NCBI RefSeq assembly: GCF_016612505.1
Contig: NZ_JAENRR010000021.1
Coordinates: 1 to 64,000 of the forward strand
Direction: 5' to 3'
Source of the DNA: Carboxylicivirga marina
GTDB taxonomy: Bacteria; Bacteroidota; Bacteroidia; Bacteroidales; Marinilabiliaceae
Length of the DNA stretch: 64,000 nt
This document shows, in pieces, positions 35,915 through 44,867 of this stretch. Position numbers and translations under genes: made by a program. The notes beneath the pieces were generated by a model that was not told the origin of the DNA, did no database searches, and saw only the letters and a list, made by a program, of their open reading frames with translations. The first letter of the stretch is position 1. Each line of letters begins with the position of its first letter.

Positions 35915-37153
35915 TTAGCGCTTGAAAACGCCTGATTCATTGCCGGTATTCTGGGATAAGCGTTTATCCATAAATGTGCCGGAAAATATTAATCCACCGA
36001 TTATTCCCATAAATATGTATAGCACCTGTTCGCCCATGTAACTGTTGCTTATTTGGGTGTTTAAGAATAAAGTACTCAGTCCAATAAACGCTTTACTTCC
36101 TGGTACCAACATGATGATGCCTGGTATAAGATACACCAAACGAGGTGCTTTAGTCAAGTGTGCAAATAATTTGCTAACAGCCACGGCCACTATTGTTCCA
36201 ATGAAAATACTAACAAGTATGCCAGTGAAATCGAGTAGCATAGTGGTATAAAAGCAGATGAAGCCGGTTACTACACCAAGTGGTATGTCTTTTAATCGGA
36301 CCTTAAATACAGGCATTAAGCTGAGTGATAAAAGAGGGATTGCAATAAAATCGACCCAGGCAGGTATATCATCTACCACTTCGTGTGCTTTAACTTCTAC
36401 AAATAATGGAAGTAGGGCAAGACCCAATACCACACCAAAGAATTGTTTGAACAGAGACACAAGCGCATCAAAAAGCTTGGCTGTGCCTGAAACTAAACTT
36501 CTGGACGTGATCTCCTCTAGAGCTGTTGTTAATGATAGACCGGGAACAAATATAATGATTGAGGCCAATATGGTCATTGATACATTAATGTCGGGTCGGA
36601 CAGTGGATATTAATCCGGTAATTATTGTTGCTAAAAAAGCGACTAAAGATTCCAATGTGCTTCGTATGTAGCTCGAGTGCTTAGCCATGGCTGTAACTCC
36701 GTAAACCAAGGCCCCCAGCAGTGTAGCTACAATAACAGAAAACCAGTTGGTGTTAAGGATAATGCAAAATGAACCAGCTGAAATCATAAATGATAATAGT
36801 TCAATAAGGCTGTTATAGCCTATTTTAGCCTTGTTCAGTTCCTTAATTTTATTCTTCGCATCAGCAAAAGGGAGATCATTTGAAATAACATTGTTAGTAA
36901 TTTCAACAACCCTTGACAACGCACCTAAGTTTAATTCACCAGGAGGCACGCACTCTACGTGATTGTATGTGTGCTCATCTTCTTCATAAAATACATAATT
37001 TATCCAGGTAGGTGTATCCATGAAACTCCCCTTAATGCCTTTTTTTTCGGCAATCTCAGTAAGGTACAGTTGCGATTTGTATGATGGAACACCATAAGTA
37101 TGAAGCGCTTTTCCGAGCTGAACAATGAACTTATATTGCTGAGGAATTTGCAT
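35915..37153 (-). CDS. ThrE family threonine/serine exporter (two-domain)
   Basis: A 412-residue inner-membrane protein with about ten helices. Residues 1-245 match the ThrE (DUF1212) domain, including the VPSYKSQLYLTEIAEKKG and YEEDEHTYNHVECVPPGEL cytosolic part before the first helices. Residues about 265-400 match the second ThrE_2 domain (RLVYLIPGIIMLVPGSKAF). Fused pairs like this are common and export threonine, serine or dipeptides. The gene is monocistronic and divergent from the Pycsar-like gene. Confidence 0.9.
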   Translation of the reverse strand: MQIPQQYKFIVQLGKALHTYGVPSYKSQLYLTEIAEKKGIKGSFMDTPTWINYVFYEEDEHTYNHVECVPPGELNLGALSRVVEITNNVISNDLPFADAKNKIKELNKAKIGYNSLIELLSFMISAGSFCIILNTNWFSVIVATLLGALVYGVTAMAKHSSYIRSTLESLVAFLATIITGLISTVRPDINVSMTILASIIIFVPGLSLTTALEEITSRSLVSGTAKLFDALVSLFKQFFGVVLGLALLPLFVEVKAHEVVDDIPAWVDFIAIPLLSLSLMPVFKVRLKDIPLGVVTGFICFYTTMLLDFTGILVSIFIGTIVAVAVSKLFAHLTKAPRLVYLIPGIIMLVPGSKAFIGLSTLFLNTQISNSYMGEQVLYIFMGIIGGLIFSGTFMDKRLSQNTGNESGVFKR

Positions 37154-37239
37154 TGGTTTATTCTGTTGAGCTTTAAATAAATTGGCTGCAAAGTTAGCTA
37201 AGTTTTGAAGAATAAAGATGGGTGGTTTTATGATATTTG

Positions 37240-37268
37240 TTGGCTTTAAAATTTAATTTATATATTTG
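37240..37268 (+). promoter_or_regulatory. Bacteroidota-type promoter of the Pycsar-like gene
   Basis: TTG at 37240-37242 and TATATTTG at 37261-37268 fit the -33 and -7 consensus with 18 bases between. The start codon lies 24 bases downstream. Confidence 0.6.
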
Positions 37269-37292
37269 CATCTAAATATATAGATATATAAA

Positions 37293-37970
37293 ATGAATAT
37301 AGACTCTACTTCACAACCCAATCTTCCAAAAGAAGAAGAAAATAGTTTGTTGCAAAATCTCGACAATGATGCCTTTCAGGCTAATGAACAGATTGAAAAG
37401 AAAAAAAAGAAACGCAAGCCATTTGATACCAAGCAAGAGCCCCGAAAAGCTTTAAGTACGTTTTTTCGTAATCATTTTAAAATGTTGATTAATCGTATGG
37501 TTCAGGCCGACAGAAAAGCGATGATAATGGTAAGGATTAATACGACAATTATTTCGCTGTTAATTGTTTTCAATCAAAAGATGGATGTATACATCGAAAA
37601 TGGCAATCAAATTGGATTGGTGTTACTGGTTGGAAGTGGCATATCCTTGGTTCTTTCATTGTTAACTGCCAGTCCCATTGGAGCATACGTGCATCGTTTG
37701 TTTAAATATCATCGCGAAATGAAAGAGAAATACCCAGACTTTAAGCACAATAGTTTTATGATGATGAAGCGGGTTGATTTAAACGAATATGAAAAAGCCA
37801 TGGATGCTGTAGTTCGTAATCAGGATTTGCAAATAGGTAATCAAGTGCGCTCTAGTTTTATGCTCAGTCATTATACCTTATGTAAATACCAGCTTTTGCA
37901 ATGGTCGTACAATGCATTTTTGATCGCTTTTTTTATTAGCATTGGCATATTCATACATGGTATCATGTAA
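37293..37970 (+). CDS. Pycsar-effector-like (PycTM/DUF5706) membrane protein
   Basis: A 225-residue protein. Residues 1-60 are soluble and charged (EKKKKKRKP). Then the effector domain begins: an amphipathic segment NHFKMLINRMVQADRKAMIMV, two membrane helices (about 88-105 and 115-135), a cytosolic region (FKYHREMKEKY, DLNEYEKAM) and a third helix at the C-terminus (ending GIFIHGIM). This is the layout of the Pycsar effector TM family, in which a helix next to the membrane holds a DRKA-type motif. In phage-defence Pycsar systems such proteins depolarise the membrane when a cyclase makes cCMP or cUMP. Many Bacteroidota carry the domain fused to an HD phosphohydrolase; here HD is absent and no cyclase gene lies nearby, so a defence role is unproven. 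Confidence 0.72.
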   Translation: MNIDSTSQPNLPKEEENSLLQNLDNDAFQANEQIEKKKKKRKPFDTKQEPRKALSTFFRNHFKMLINRMVQADRKAMIMVRINTTIISLLIVFNQKMDVYIENGNQIGLVLLVGSGISLVLSLLTASPIGAYVHRLFKYHREMKEKYPDFKHNSFMMMKRVDLNEYEKAMDAVVRNQDLQIGNQVRSSFMLSHYTLCKYQLLQWSYNAFLIAFFISIGIFIHGIM

Positions 37971-38091
37971 TCAATTCAGTTGTGTCAATGACTTAATTGT
38001 TTTAAACGCTTTTTTTACCGTTTCACTCCCATTGTCATCTTACTAAATGATTTCTTATCTTTCTTTGATGAATTTTGAAGAAACAATTAAG

Positions 38092-38967
38092 ATGGTTAAA
38101 ATAGGAAGTAAGCTTTTACCATTGCTGATTTTACTATGCTCTTGCAATGGTTTAGATAGTCAGGTTGTTGAGTTTACTAAGGGTGGTTCATCGTTGTATG
38201 ATTACGATAAACCGGCAGCTGTTATAGTGCTGAACAGCGAATTACAAGAAATTTCGGGCTTAGATTATGATAGTGCCAATGATGCTTTGATAGCTATCAA
38301 TGATGAAAAAGGAAATATTTATCAGATTGATAAGGATTCTGGTGAAAGTAAAAAAATATATGAGTTTCATAAAAACGGTGACTATGAAGGCATAGCTAAA
38401 GTCGGCAAGCATATTTTTGTGCTGAAAAGTAATGGTACACTCTATCGTTTTAATACAAAAAAGGATAAAACCAAGGAATTTGAAACAAAGCTTTCGCGTA
38501 AAAATGATGCTGAAGGATTGTTCTATTCCCAAGATGACAATAGTTTACTAATTGCCTGTAAAGGATTGCCTTTGAATGAGAAGAAAAGTAAAAAGGCAGT
38601 TTATCGTTTTTTACTTGATGAAGAGAAGCTCCAGAAAGATCCATTGATCGAAATCAATGTGGATAAGCTTCAAGAGTGGGCTGAGGAGAAAGAGCTCCAA
38701 AATAGTTTGCAATGGCGTATTAAACGTTTTTCACCTTCAGGTATTGCACAACATCCTACTACTAACAACTATTATATTTTATCCGCTCGCGGAAGCATGT
38801 TGCTAGTCATCAGTGAAAACCAAAAGCTTGTGCGGCTTGTTTTTTTTAATGCAATGATGCTTCCTCAGCCCGAAGGTATTTGTTTTGATAGAGATAATAA
38901 GCTCTTTATCGCCTCTGAGGGTAAGGCAGGTAATGGAAAGTTAATTGTGATTAAACCAAAGCGATAA
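38092..38967 (+). CDS. SdiA-regulated-domain propeller lipoprotein
   Basis: A 291-residue exported lipoprotein. The ATG at 38092 starts the signal peptide KIGSKLLPLLILLCSCNG with lipobox Cys; a frame from 38047 would add 15 residues. The mature part forms a beta-propeller of the SdiA-regulated family: repeated motifs such as ISGLDYDSANDALIAINDEKG, KNDAEGLFYSQDDNSLLIACKG and PQPEGICFDRDNKLFIASEG. These resemble NHL or phytase-type propellers, and some members may hydrolyse or bind phosphates. The stop is followed directly by the ATG of the phosphoesterase-barrel gene, so the two are cotranscribed and probably act together at the cell surface. Confidence 0.88.
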   Translation: MVKIGSKLLPLLILLCSCNGLDSQVVEFTKGGSSLYDYDKPAAVIVLNSELQEISGLDYDSANDALIAINDEKGNIYQIDKDSGESKKIYEFHKNGDYEGIAKVGKHIFVLKSNGTLYRFNTKKDKTKEFETKLSRKNDAEGLFYSQDDNSLLIACKGLPLNEKKSKKAVYRFLLDEEKLQKDPLIEINVDKLQEWAEEKELQNSLQWRIKRFSPSGIAQHPTTNNYYILSARGSMLLVISENQKLVRLVFFNAMMLPQPEGICFDRDNKLFIASEGKAGNGKLIVIKPKR

Positions 38968-41900
38968 ATGAAGAAGAATCTGGTATATCTATTTGTTGTT
39001 TTAATAATGGGGTGCTCAACAGTTAAAGCACCATATTATAGCGCTGAGGAAAAAGACTGGCTTAAGAAAGAGCGATTAAAAAAAACGGTACCAATTCGTA
39101 CTTTATTTGTTGTGGGAGACGCTGGTCAACTGGATAATGAGGCACGCAATCAAAACTATGTGTTAACTGCTCTTGAAAGGCAATTGAAGGATGCAAACTC
39201 ACCTGTTGACCTTGTGTTTTTAGGTGATAACATTTATCCCCAGGGCTTACCATCTAAGAATCATGATACACGTACACAAAGTGAATCTATACTTAATGCT
39301 CAACTAAAATTAGCTGAGTTCATCAATGGGAATACCTATTTTATAGCAGGTAATCACGATTGGAAAAGAGGAAAGAAAGGTGGATTAAAACGCGTTAAGC
39401 GGCAGGAGAAGTTCGTTGAAGAATTTGGCGATAGCATCCTCAATAAAAAGGTAAAATTCTACCCGGGTGATGGTTGTGGCGAGCCTAAAGTCATTAAAGT
39501 TGATAAAGATTTAGTGTATGTTTTTGTTGACTCGCAATGGTGGTTGCAAAACTGGGATGTTGAGAAGAAGATGAATCGAGGCTGTGATATCCGAACCCGT
39601 GGTGATTTTTTGGTGCGCATGGAAGAGGTGTTTATGAGTTATAAAAATGATGAGGTCGTTGTTTTTATGCATCATCCGCTGAAAAGCAATGGTACACATG
39701 GAGGGTATTTTGCAGCCAAACACCATATCTTTCCATTACACGAATTAAACAGTAAGTTGTGGATTCCTCTGCCCGGGCTTGGTTCGGTTTATCCTATCTT
39801 CAGGCAAACGACGGGTTCGGTGCAAGATTTAAGTCATCATCTATATCAGGATATGGTTAATGGTTTAAGCGATGCGGCTAAAAGGTGGGATGTTGATGTC
39901 ACTTTTGTGTCGGGGCATGAGCATAACCTGCAATATTTTGATGACGAAGAGATAAAACAGATTATTAGTGGTTCAGGAAGTAAAATTAGTTATGTAGCAG
40001 CCGGAGGAGAAGCCGAATTTACACTTGAGGCAAGAGGGTATGTGAAAATTGATTTTTATAAAAATGCCGAGGCCTGGATTGAATATTACACAGTGGCAGA
40101 TAAAGATGCCAGTCCTGTTTTAGAATTTCGCCAGCAAATGCGAGAGCTAAAGGCTGGATCCGAAAAAACAGAAATTACCTACCTACCTGTCACTAAAAAA
40201 GATACAGTTGTTGCTGCCAATAAAGTTTTTGAAGGAAGCAAAACCATGAAGCGTTTTCTTGGTGAGCAATATCGTAGCATGTGGGCTACAGAGGTGAAGG
40301 CCCCATTTATCAATCTAGAGACTAAACATGGAGGGTTAGAACCCATTAAAAAAGGAGGGGGAATGTCGTCCAACTCTTTACGTATGGAAAAAGCCGATGG
40401 GCAGCAGTATATTTTGCGCTCCATTAATAAAGATTACACAAAGCTTGTGGAGCCAAAGTTTGCTAACCTGAAAGCTTTAAATATCATGAAGGATCAGAAT
40501 TCCGCCAGTCATCCTTATGGAGCATTAATGATTCCTTCTTTGTCGGAGGCCGCCGGGGTTTATTCAACACAACCTGAGTTGGTCTATCTAAAACATCAAA
40601 GAGGATTAGGGAATTACAATGCTTTTTTTCCTGAAGAAGTGTATTTGCTGGAACAACGCCCTTCGGGTAACTGGGGCAACGCTGATTACTTTGGTAATTC
40701 TAATGAAATAATTGGTTATACCGATTTGCTCGAAAATTTACGTGAAAAGAAAACCCACTTTGTTGATCAGGAATGGGTGCTAAAATCACGTTTGTTCGAT
40801 TTGTTTATTCACGATTGGGACCGACACGATGATCAGTGGCGGTGGGCTTCGTTTACAGAGGACGGAAGGACTCTTTATCGACCAATTCCACGCGATCGAG
40901 ATCAGGTATTTTATAAGTTCGAAGGTTTTATTCCCTGGTATGTGTCAACGTTTTTGATGAAGAAATTTAAAACCATGAAAGGTGATGTGCGCGATGTAAA
41001 GCACTTGTCATTCAATGCCCGATATTTCGATCGTTACTTTTTAAATGAACTGGAATGGAGTGAGTGGGAGAAGATTGCCAAAAAATTGCAGGCTGCCATG
41101 ACTGATGAGGTGATTGATGCTTCCTTGCAGGGATTACCCCCCGAAGTGCGAGTTCAGAATAAAGAAGTGATTGACTTGCTAAAAGAGCGACGTGAGAATA
41201 TGCTGAAAATTAGCCGTAAGCTCTACGATTTCATTAATGCTGAGGTGGAAATAACTGGTACAGATAATGATGATCGTTTTGAGATAATTCGTTTGGATGA
41301 TGGCCGAGTTGAAATCAGTTATTTTGTTGAAAGGAAGTCAAAAGGCGACTTGTTAAAATATAAAAGAACCTTTGATCCGGATGAAACTAAGGAAGTCCGA
41401 TTATATGGTCTACGCGGTAAAGATGAGTTTATCATATCAGGTGCTGATAATTCTGCCATCCGCATCCGAATTATTGGCGGTGAGGATAAAGACAAAATTA
41501 TCAACCAAAGTAACAGTAAAGCCATTTTTGCCTATGATAACTCAAAAGGCATAAAAATAGATGGTGATAACATTAAAGAGCGTACATCAAATGACGTAGA
41601 TATAAATGAATACGATCGTTATGGTTTTAAGTATAATACCAACTTGCCATTTTTACGAGGTGGTTACACATTGGATGATGGTGTTTGGCTGGGTTTAACA
41701 CATACCTGGACTCGACATGCCTGGCGCCAGGAGCCCTACAAATCAAAGCAAATGGCGGCAGCTCTGATTGCCCCGGGAAGTCAGGATGCCTTTATAGTGA
41801 TGTATGAAGGTCACTTTCCAAATTTGTTTAAGAATGTAGATTTTTATCCGTCACTTTCTGTCGATTATCCAAGTATTGAAAACTTTTTTGGATATGGAAA

Positions 41901-42672
41901 TGAATCGATTAATCATGATTTAGAGAAACAATACAATTGGGTGCGTAAAAGAGCCATCAAAGCTGAGCCATTAATTAGTTTTAGAAGTCGTAATTCATTT
42001 ATATCTCTGAAATTTGGCCCCTCCTTTGAATCTGTCAAAATTGAAGATACAGATGGCCGGGTTTGGCAAGATCCCGATATTGGTTTTTCAGATGAAGAAT
42101 TATCGCGCCATAGTTTTGTGGGAGGAAAGGCTGTATATTCAGTTAACTTCGTCGATAGGGAATCAAAACCAACCAATGGCATACGATACAACGCGTCGCT
42201 GGCATATCAGGATGATGTGACCAACACAAATAGTTTGTGGATATTCGATACTAATCTTCAGACCTACCTGACGCTGACTAATCACCCGCAATTGGTGCTG
42301 GCCAATAATGTAGGTTATCAGACTATAAGCGGCGAGGCGCAATTTTATCAATACCCTAACCTGGGCAATAGAACCAACTTAAGGGGGTTTCGAAATAATC
42401 GCTTTCGTGGAGATAAAGTGTTTTATGAGAATTTAGATTTACGTTTACAGCTCATCGATTGGGATAATCGTTATGTGCCAATGGACATTGGAGTGCTCGG
42501 AGGGTTTGATGTCGGTCGTGTTTGGCTCGATGACGAAACATCAGATAGATGGCACCATAGCCAAACAATCGGTATGTGGATGGATGTACTGGAGCTGGTA
42601 GTCATGCAACCGTATTATTCATATACCAAGGAAGGCCATTATTTTAGTTTCAGGATGTCGTATAATTTTTAG
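38968..42672 (+). CDS. Calcineurin-like phosphoesterase / kinase-like / beta-barrel lipoprotein
   Basis: A 1234-residue outer-membrane or surface protein. Lipobox VLIMGC places the lipid on Cys16. The N-terminal metallophosphoesterase (about 42-350) has GDAG (Asp51), GDNIYP (Asp87), GNHDW (Asn129, His130), HHPL and SGHEHN. The middle region (about 400-720) has a Gly-rich stretch KGGGMSSNSL then YILRSINKD, and DWDRHDDQW (Asp618, His620) with PRDRDQ (Asp643, Asp645), reminiscent of atypical kinases of the HipA/FAM20/PI kinase kind, whose DRH motif it shares. Residues about 870-1234 look like an Omp85/surface-antigen barrel (NLRGFRNNRFRGDKVFYENLDLRLQ, ending RMSYNF). Enzyme activities are inferred from motifs; the substrate is unknown. 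Confidence 0.85.
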   Translation: MKKNLVYLFVVLIMGCSTVKAPYYSAEEKDWLKKERLKKTVPIRTLFVVGDAGQLDNEARNQNYVLTALERQLKDANSPVDLVFLGDNIYPQGLPSKNHDTRTQSESILNAQLKLAEFINGNTYFIAGNHDWKRGKKGGLKRVKRQEKFVEEFGDSILNKKVKFYPGDGCGEPKVIKVDKDLVYVFVDSQWWLQNWDVEKKMNRGCDIRTRGDFLVRMEEVFMSYKNDEVVVFMHHPLKSNGTHGGYFAAKHHIFPLHELNSKLWIPLPGLGSVYPIFRQTTGSVQDLSHHLYQDMVNGLSDAAKRWDVDVTFVSGHEHNLQYFDDEEIKQIISGSGSKISYVAAGGEAEFTLEARGYVKIDFYKNAEAWIEYYTVADKDASPVLEFRQQMRELKAGSEKTEITYLPVTKKDTVVAANKVFEGSKTMKRFLGEQYRSMWATEVKAPFINLETKHGGLEPIKKGGGMSSNSLRMEKADGQQYILRSINKDYTKLVEPKFANLKALNIMKDQNSASHPYGALMIPSLSEAAGVYSTQPELVYLKHQRGLGNYNAFFPEEVYLLEQRPSGNWGNADYFGNSNEIIGYTDLLENLREKKTHFVDQEWVLKSRLFDLFIHDWDRHDDQWRWASFTEDGRTLYRPIPRDRDQVFYKFEGFIPWYVSTFLMKKFKTMKGDVRDVKHLSFNARYFDRYFLNELEWSEWEKIAKKLQAAMTDEVIDASLQGLPPEVRVQNKEVIDLLKERRENMLKISRKLYDFINAEVEITGTDNDDRFEIIRLDDGRVEISYFVERKSKGDLLKYKRTFDPDETKEVRLYGLRGKDEFIISGADNSAIRIRIIGGEDKDKIINQSNSKAIFAYDNSKGIKIDGDNIKERTSNDVDINEYDRYGFKYNTNLPFLRGGYTLDDGVWLGLTHTWTRHAWRQEPYKSKQMAAALIAPGSQDAFIVMYEGHFPNLFKNVDFYPSLSVDYPSIENFFGYGNESINHDLEKQYNWVRKRAIKAEPLISFRSRNSFISLKFGPSFESVKIEDTDGRVWQDPDIGFSDEELSRHSFVGGKAVYSVNFVDRESKPTNGIRYNASLAYQDDVTNTNSLWIFDTNLQTYLTLTNHPQLVLANNVGYQTISGEAQFYQYPNLGNRTNLRGFRNNRFRGDKVFYENLDLRLQLIDWDNRYVPMDIGVLGGFDVGRVWLDDETSDRWHHSQTIGMWMDVLELVVMQPYYSYTKEGHYFSFRMSYNF

Positions 42673-42710
42673 TGTTTTTGTAGGATATAAGCGGATGTAT
42701 TTAAATAGCC

Positions 42711-42718
42711 TATCTTTG
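42711..42718 (+). promoter_or_regulatory. Promoter -7 element before the helicase gene
   Basis: TATCTTTG matches the Bacteroidota -7 consensus TAnnTTTG and lies 25 bases before the start codon. No good -33 TTG is seen at the usual spacing. Confidence 0.45.
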
Positions 42719-42743
42719 TGATCTTATAAATAAAAGATACAAC

Positions 42744-43886
42744 ATGTCATTCTCATCATTGGGATTATCCCCTTCTTTACTCAAAACTTTAGCAGCTCAA
42801 AAGTATGAATATCCATATCCTATTCAGCTAAAGGCTATTCCGCTTATCTTAAAGAAGGCTGATGTACTGGGCATTGCCAAAACAGGTTCAGGTAAAACGG
42901 CCAGTTATGTGTTGCCTATTCTACGTAATCTACAACGCAGTCGCGATACAAAAAATCGTCATGTCAACGTATTGGTATTAGTGCCCACACGCGAATTAGC
43001 TGAGCAGGTGAAGAATGTTTTTCAAAAGTTTGGATCAGTAATTCCCGAGCGGATTAAAACATTGGCAGTTTATGGTGGCGTGTCAATTAATCCACAAATG
43101 AAGGCCTTGCAAGGTGTTAACATTGTGGTTGCTACGCCAGGACGATTATTGGAGTTGGTAGAGTCCAATGCGGTGCATTTAAGTGAGATTTCCACTTTGG
43201 TTCTTGATGAAGCTGATCGTATGTTGGCAATGGGTTTTAAAGAGGAGATGGATCGTATTTATGCATTACTCCCGGCTCGTCGTCAGAACTTATTGTTTTC
43301 AGCAACCCTTAACGAGGCAGTAAGTCAGGAAAAGGAATTATTGCTGAATAATCCTGAAGTAATAAAAATTGAGGACGATGACGATAAAGTTGACTTGATT
43401 GAGCAAGTGGCCTATTACGCTAGTGATGAGAAAAAAGGACCACTTTTGCGATATATAATCAAAAGTAAAGAGCTGAAACAGGTACTCGTGTTTGTTTCGT
43501 CAGCCTTTAAAGCCGATAGTGTTGTTAGTAAATTATCCAACAATGGAATTAGGGCAACTGCTATTCATGGTAAAAAATCGCAAGGTGCCCGTACTAAAGC
43601 TTTGGAAAGATTTAAATCAGGGCAAATTGAAGTGTTGGTAACAACCGACCTGCTGGCTCGTGGTGTTGATATAGATGTGCTGCCATGTGTTATCAATTAT
43701 GAACTACCACGTTCGCCAAAGGATTATATCCATCGGATTGGCCGAACAGGTAGAGCAGAATCTGAAGGAATCGCTATTTCATTGGTAAGCCCTGACGAAG
43801 CCCATCATTTCAAAGTCATCCAAAAGAAAATGGGAAAATGGGTTGACCGAATAGATGGCGATAGTATTAATTTGCATGGGTATTAA
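42744..43886 (+). CDS. DEAD-box RNA helicase, RhlE type
   Basis: A 380-residue ATP-dependent RNA helicase. Q motif YPYPIQLKAIP, Walker A AKTGSGKT, motif II VLDEADRM, motif III SAT, motif V TTDLLARGVDI and motif VI HRIGRTGRAE are all present. It is the bare two-RecA core, with no long C-terminal tail. Such enzymes act in ribosome assembly, mRNA decay and cold adaptation. The gene is followed by a Crp/Fnr regulator after 71 bases. Confidence 0.95.
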   Translation: MSFSSLGLSPSLLKTLAAQKYEYPYPIQLKAIPLILKKADVLGIAKTGSGKTASYVLPILRNLQRSRDTKNRHVNVLVLVPTRELAEQVKNVFQKFGSVIPERIKTLAVYGGVSINPQMKALQGVNIVVATPGRLLELVESNAVHLSEISTLVLDEADRMLAMGFKEEMDRIYALLPARRQNLLFSATLNEAVSQEKELLLNNPEVIKIEDDDDKVDLIEQVAYYASDEKKGPLLRYIIKSKELKQVLVFVSSAFKADSVVSKLSNNGIRATAIHGKKSQGARTKALERFKSGQIEVLVTTDLLARGVDIDVLPCVINYELPRSPKDYIHRIGRTGRAESEGIAISLVSPDEAHHFKVIQKKMGKWVDRIDGDSINLHGY

Positions 43887-43957
43887 TTAGTGCTTATTTG
43901 AACAAGTATAGATGAATGCTTAAATGAAAAGTTTTTAACCCTAACGATTGACTTTTT

Positions 43958-44590
43958 ATGATTGATATAATTAAGAAAAAGTTCCCTATTCTAATAGAAC
44001 CATCCTTATTGGTTGAAATAGAACGTTACTGCACCACAAAAAAACTAAAGGCCGGTAATAATTTTATCGAGATAGGAGATGAGGTAATTGCCATGCCTTT
44101 ACTTATTGAAGGCGTTATAAAGGTAGTGCGCGAAGACAATGCCGGCAATGAGATATTACTCTACTATTTAAATGGAGGTGATACATGCGCATCTACTTTA
44201 TCCTGCTGTATGGAACGTGCTACCAGTGAAGTAAGAGCAACAGTTATTGAGAACACCACAGCTATAATGGTGCCCATCCGCTGCATGGAAGATTGGATGA
44301 AAAAGTATTCAGGTTGGCGGAGTTTTATAATGCAATCGTACCGTTTACGTTTTGAAGAATTGCTGCATACCATTGATAGCATTGCCTTTAAGAAGATGGA
44401 TGAGCGCCTGGTGGAATACCTTATTCAATTATCGGAAGAACGCAATACACATATCTTATTAGGTACTCATCAGGAAATTGCCGATGACCTGCATACCTCT
44501 CGTGAAGTGGTCTCGAGGCTCCTTAAGCAGCTAGAAAAGCTTGGGAAAATACGCTTGTCGCGTAATAAGATTGAAGTGGTTGAACTTTAA
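43958..44590 (+). CDS. Crp/Fnr family transcriptional regulator
   Basis: A 210-residue regulator: cyclic-nucleotide-binding-like fold (1-120), dimer helix, and winged helix (about 165-205). The recognition helix reads HTSREVVSRLLKQLEKLG; Arg182, Glu183 and Arg187 hold the spacing of E. coli Crp Arg180, Glu181, Arg185, so it should recognise TGTGA-type half sites. The ligand pocket is not that of Crp: the phosphate-binding segment is replaced by a Cys-rich loop DTCASTLSCCMERATSEV (Cys77, Cys83, Cys84), as in other Bacteroidota members. The gene lies upstream of three rhodanese-type genes with a Crp-like site in front. I infer thiol or sulfur-based sensing, not shown. Confidence 0.9.
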   Translation: MIDIIKKKFPILIEPSLLVEIERYCTTKKLKAGNNFIEIGDEVIAMPLLIEGVIKVVREDNAGNEILLYYLNGGDTCASTLSCCMERATSEVRATVIENTTAIMVPIRCMEDWMKKYSGWRSFIMQSYRLRFEELLHTIDSIAFKKMDERLVEYLIQLSEERNTHILLGTHQEIADDLHTSREVVSRLLKQLEKLGKIRLSRNKIEVVEL

Positions 44591-44657
44591 TTAGCGAGAG
44601 TTCGATGTAATAGTCGAGCTGAAAGTGCAGTTTATGAAAGTCTAATACAATGCAATT

Positions 44658-44696
44658 GGAGGAAAGCTTGGTAATTTCATAAAATATCTTTCCTCC
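44658..44696 (+). terminator. Possible terminator stem-loop of the Crp/Fnr gene
   Basis: GGAGGAAAG and CTTTCCTCC are perfect 9-bp inverted repeats around 21 bases, 67 bases past the stop. There is no T-run, so termination is uncertain. Confidence 0.4.
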
Positions 44697-44778
44697 TCAG
44701 ATTATAAGGGTATTAAGTACAAATAGAACCTCAAACCGGCAACGCCCAACCAGAAAATCAATGCTCAAATACTCGTTA

Positions 44779-44794
44779 TGTGACCAAAAGCACA
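44779..44794 (+). promoter_or_regulatory. Crp/Fnr-type operator before the rhodanese cluster
   Basis: TGTGACCAAAAGCACA matches the Crp half-site layout TGTGA-N6-TCACA with one mismatch. Its centre is about 41.5 bases before the start point expected from the -7 element at 44816, which is the class II activator position. The likely binder is the Crp/Fnr protein encoded just upstream. Confidence 0.6.
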
Positions 44795-44815
44795 AAACAG
44801 CATTTTTTGTGGCAT

Positions 44816-44823
44816 TAGTTTTG
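44816..44823 (+). promoter_or_regulatory. Promoter -7 element of the rhodanese cluster
   Basis: TAGTTTTG fits TAnnTTTG and lies 44 bases before the first rhodanese start codon. No good -33 TTG precedes it, which fits a promoter that depends on an activator. Confidence 0.5.
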
Positions 44824-44867
44824 CCACCGCATTGCACGAAAAACAAAAACAATAAAAAATATAAATC

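Noticed and set aside
37293-37970. A complete Pycsar defence system
   Set aside because: No pyrimidine cyclase gene is found next to it, and the neighbours are a ThrE exporter and surface lipoproteins.
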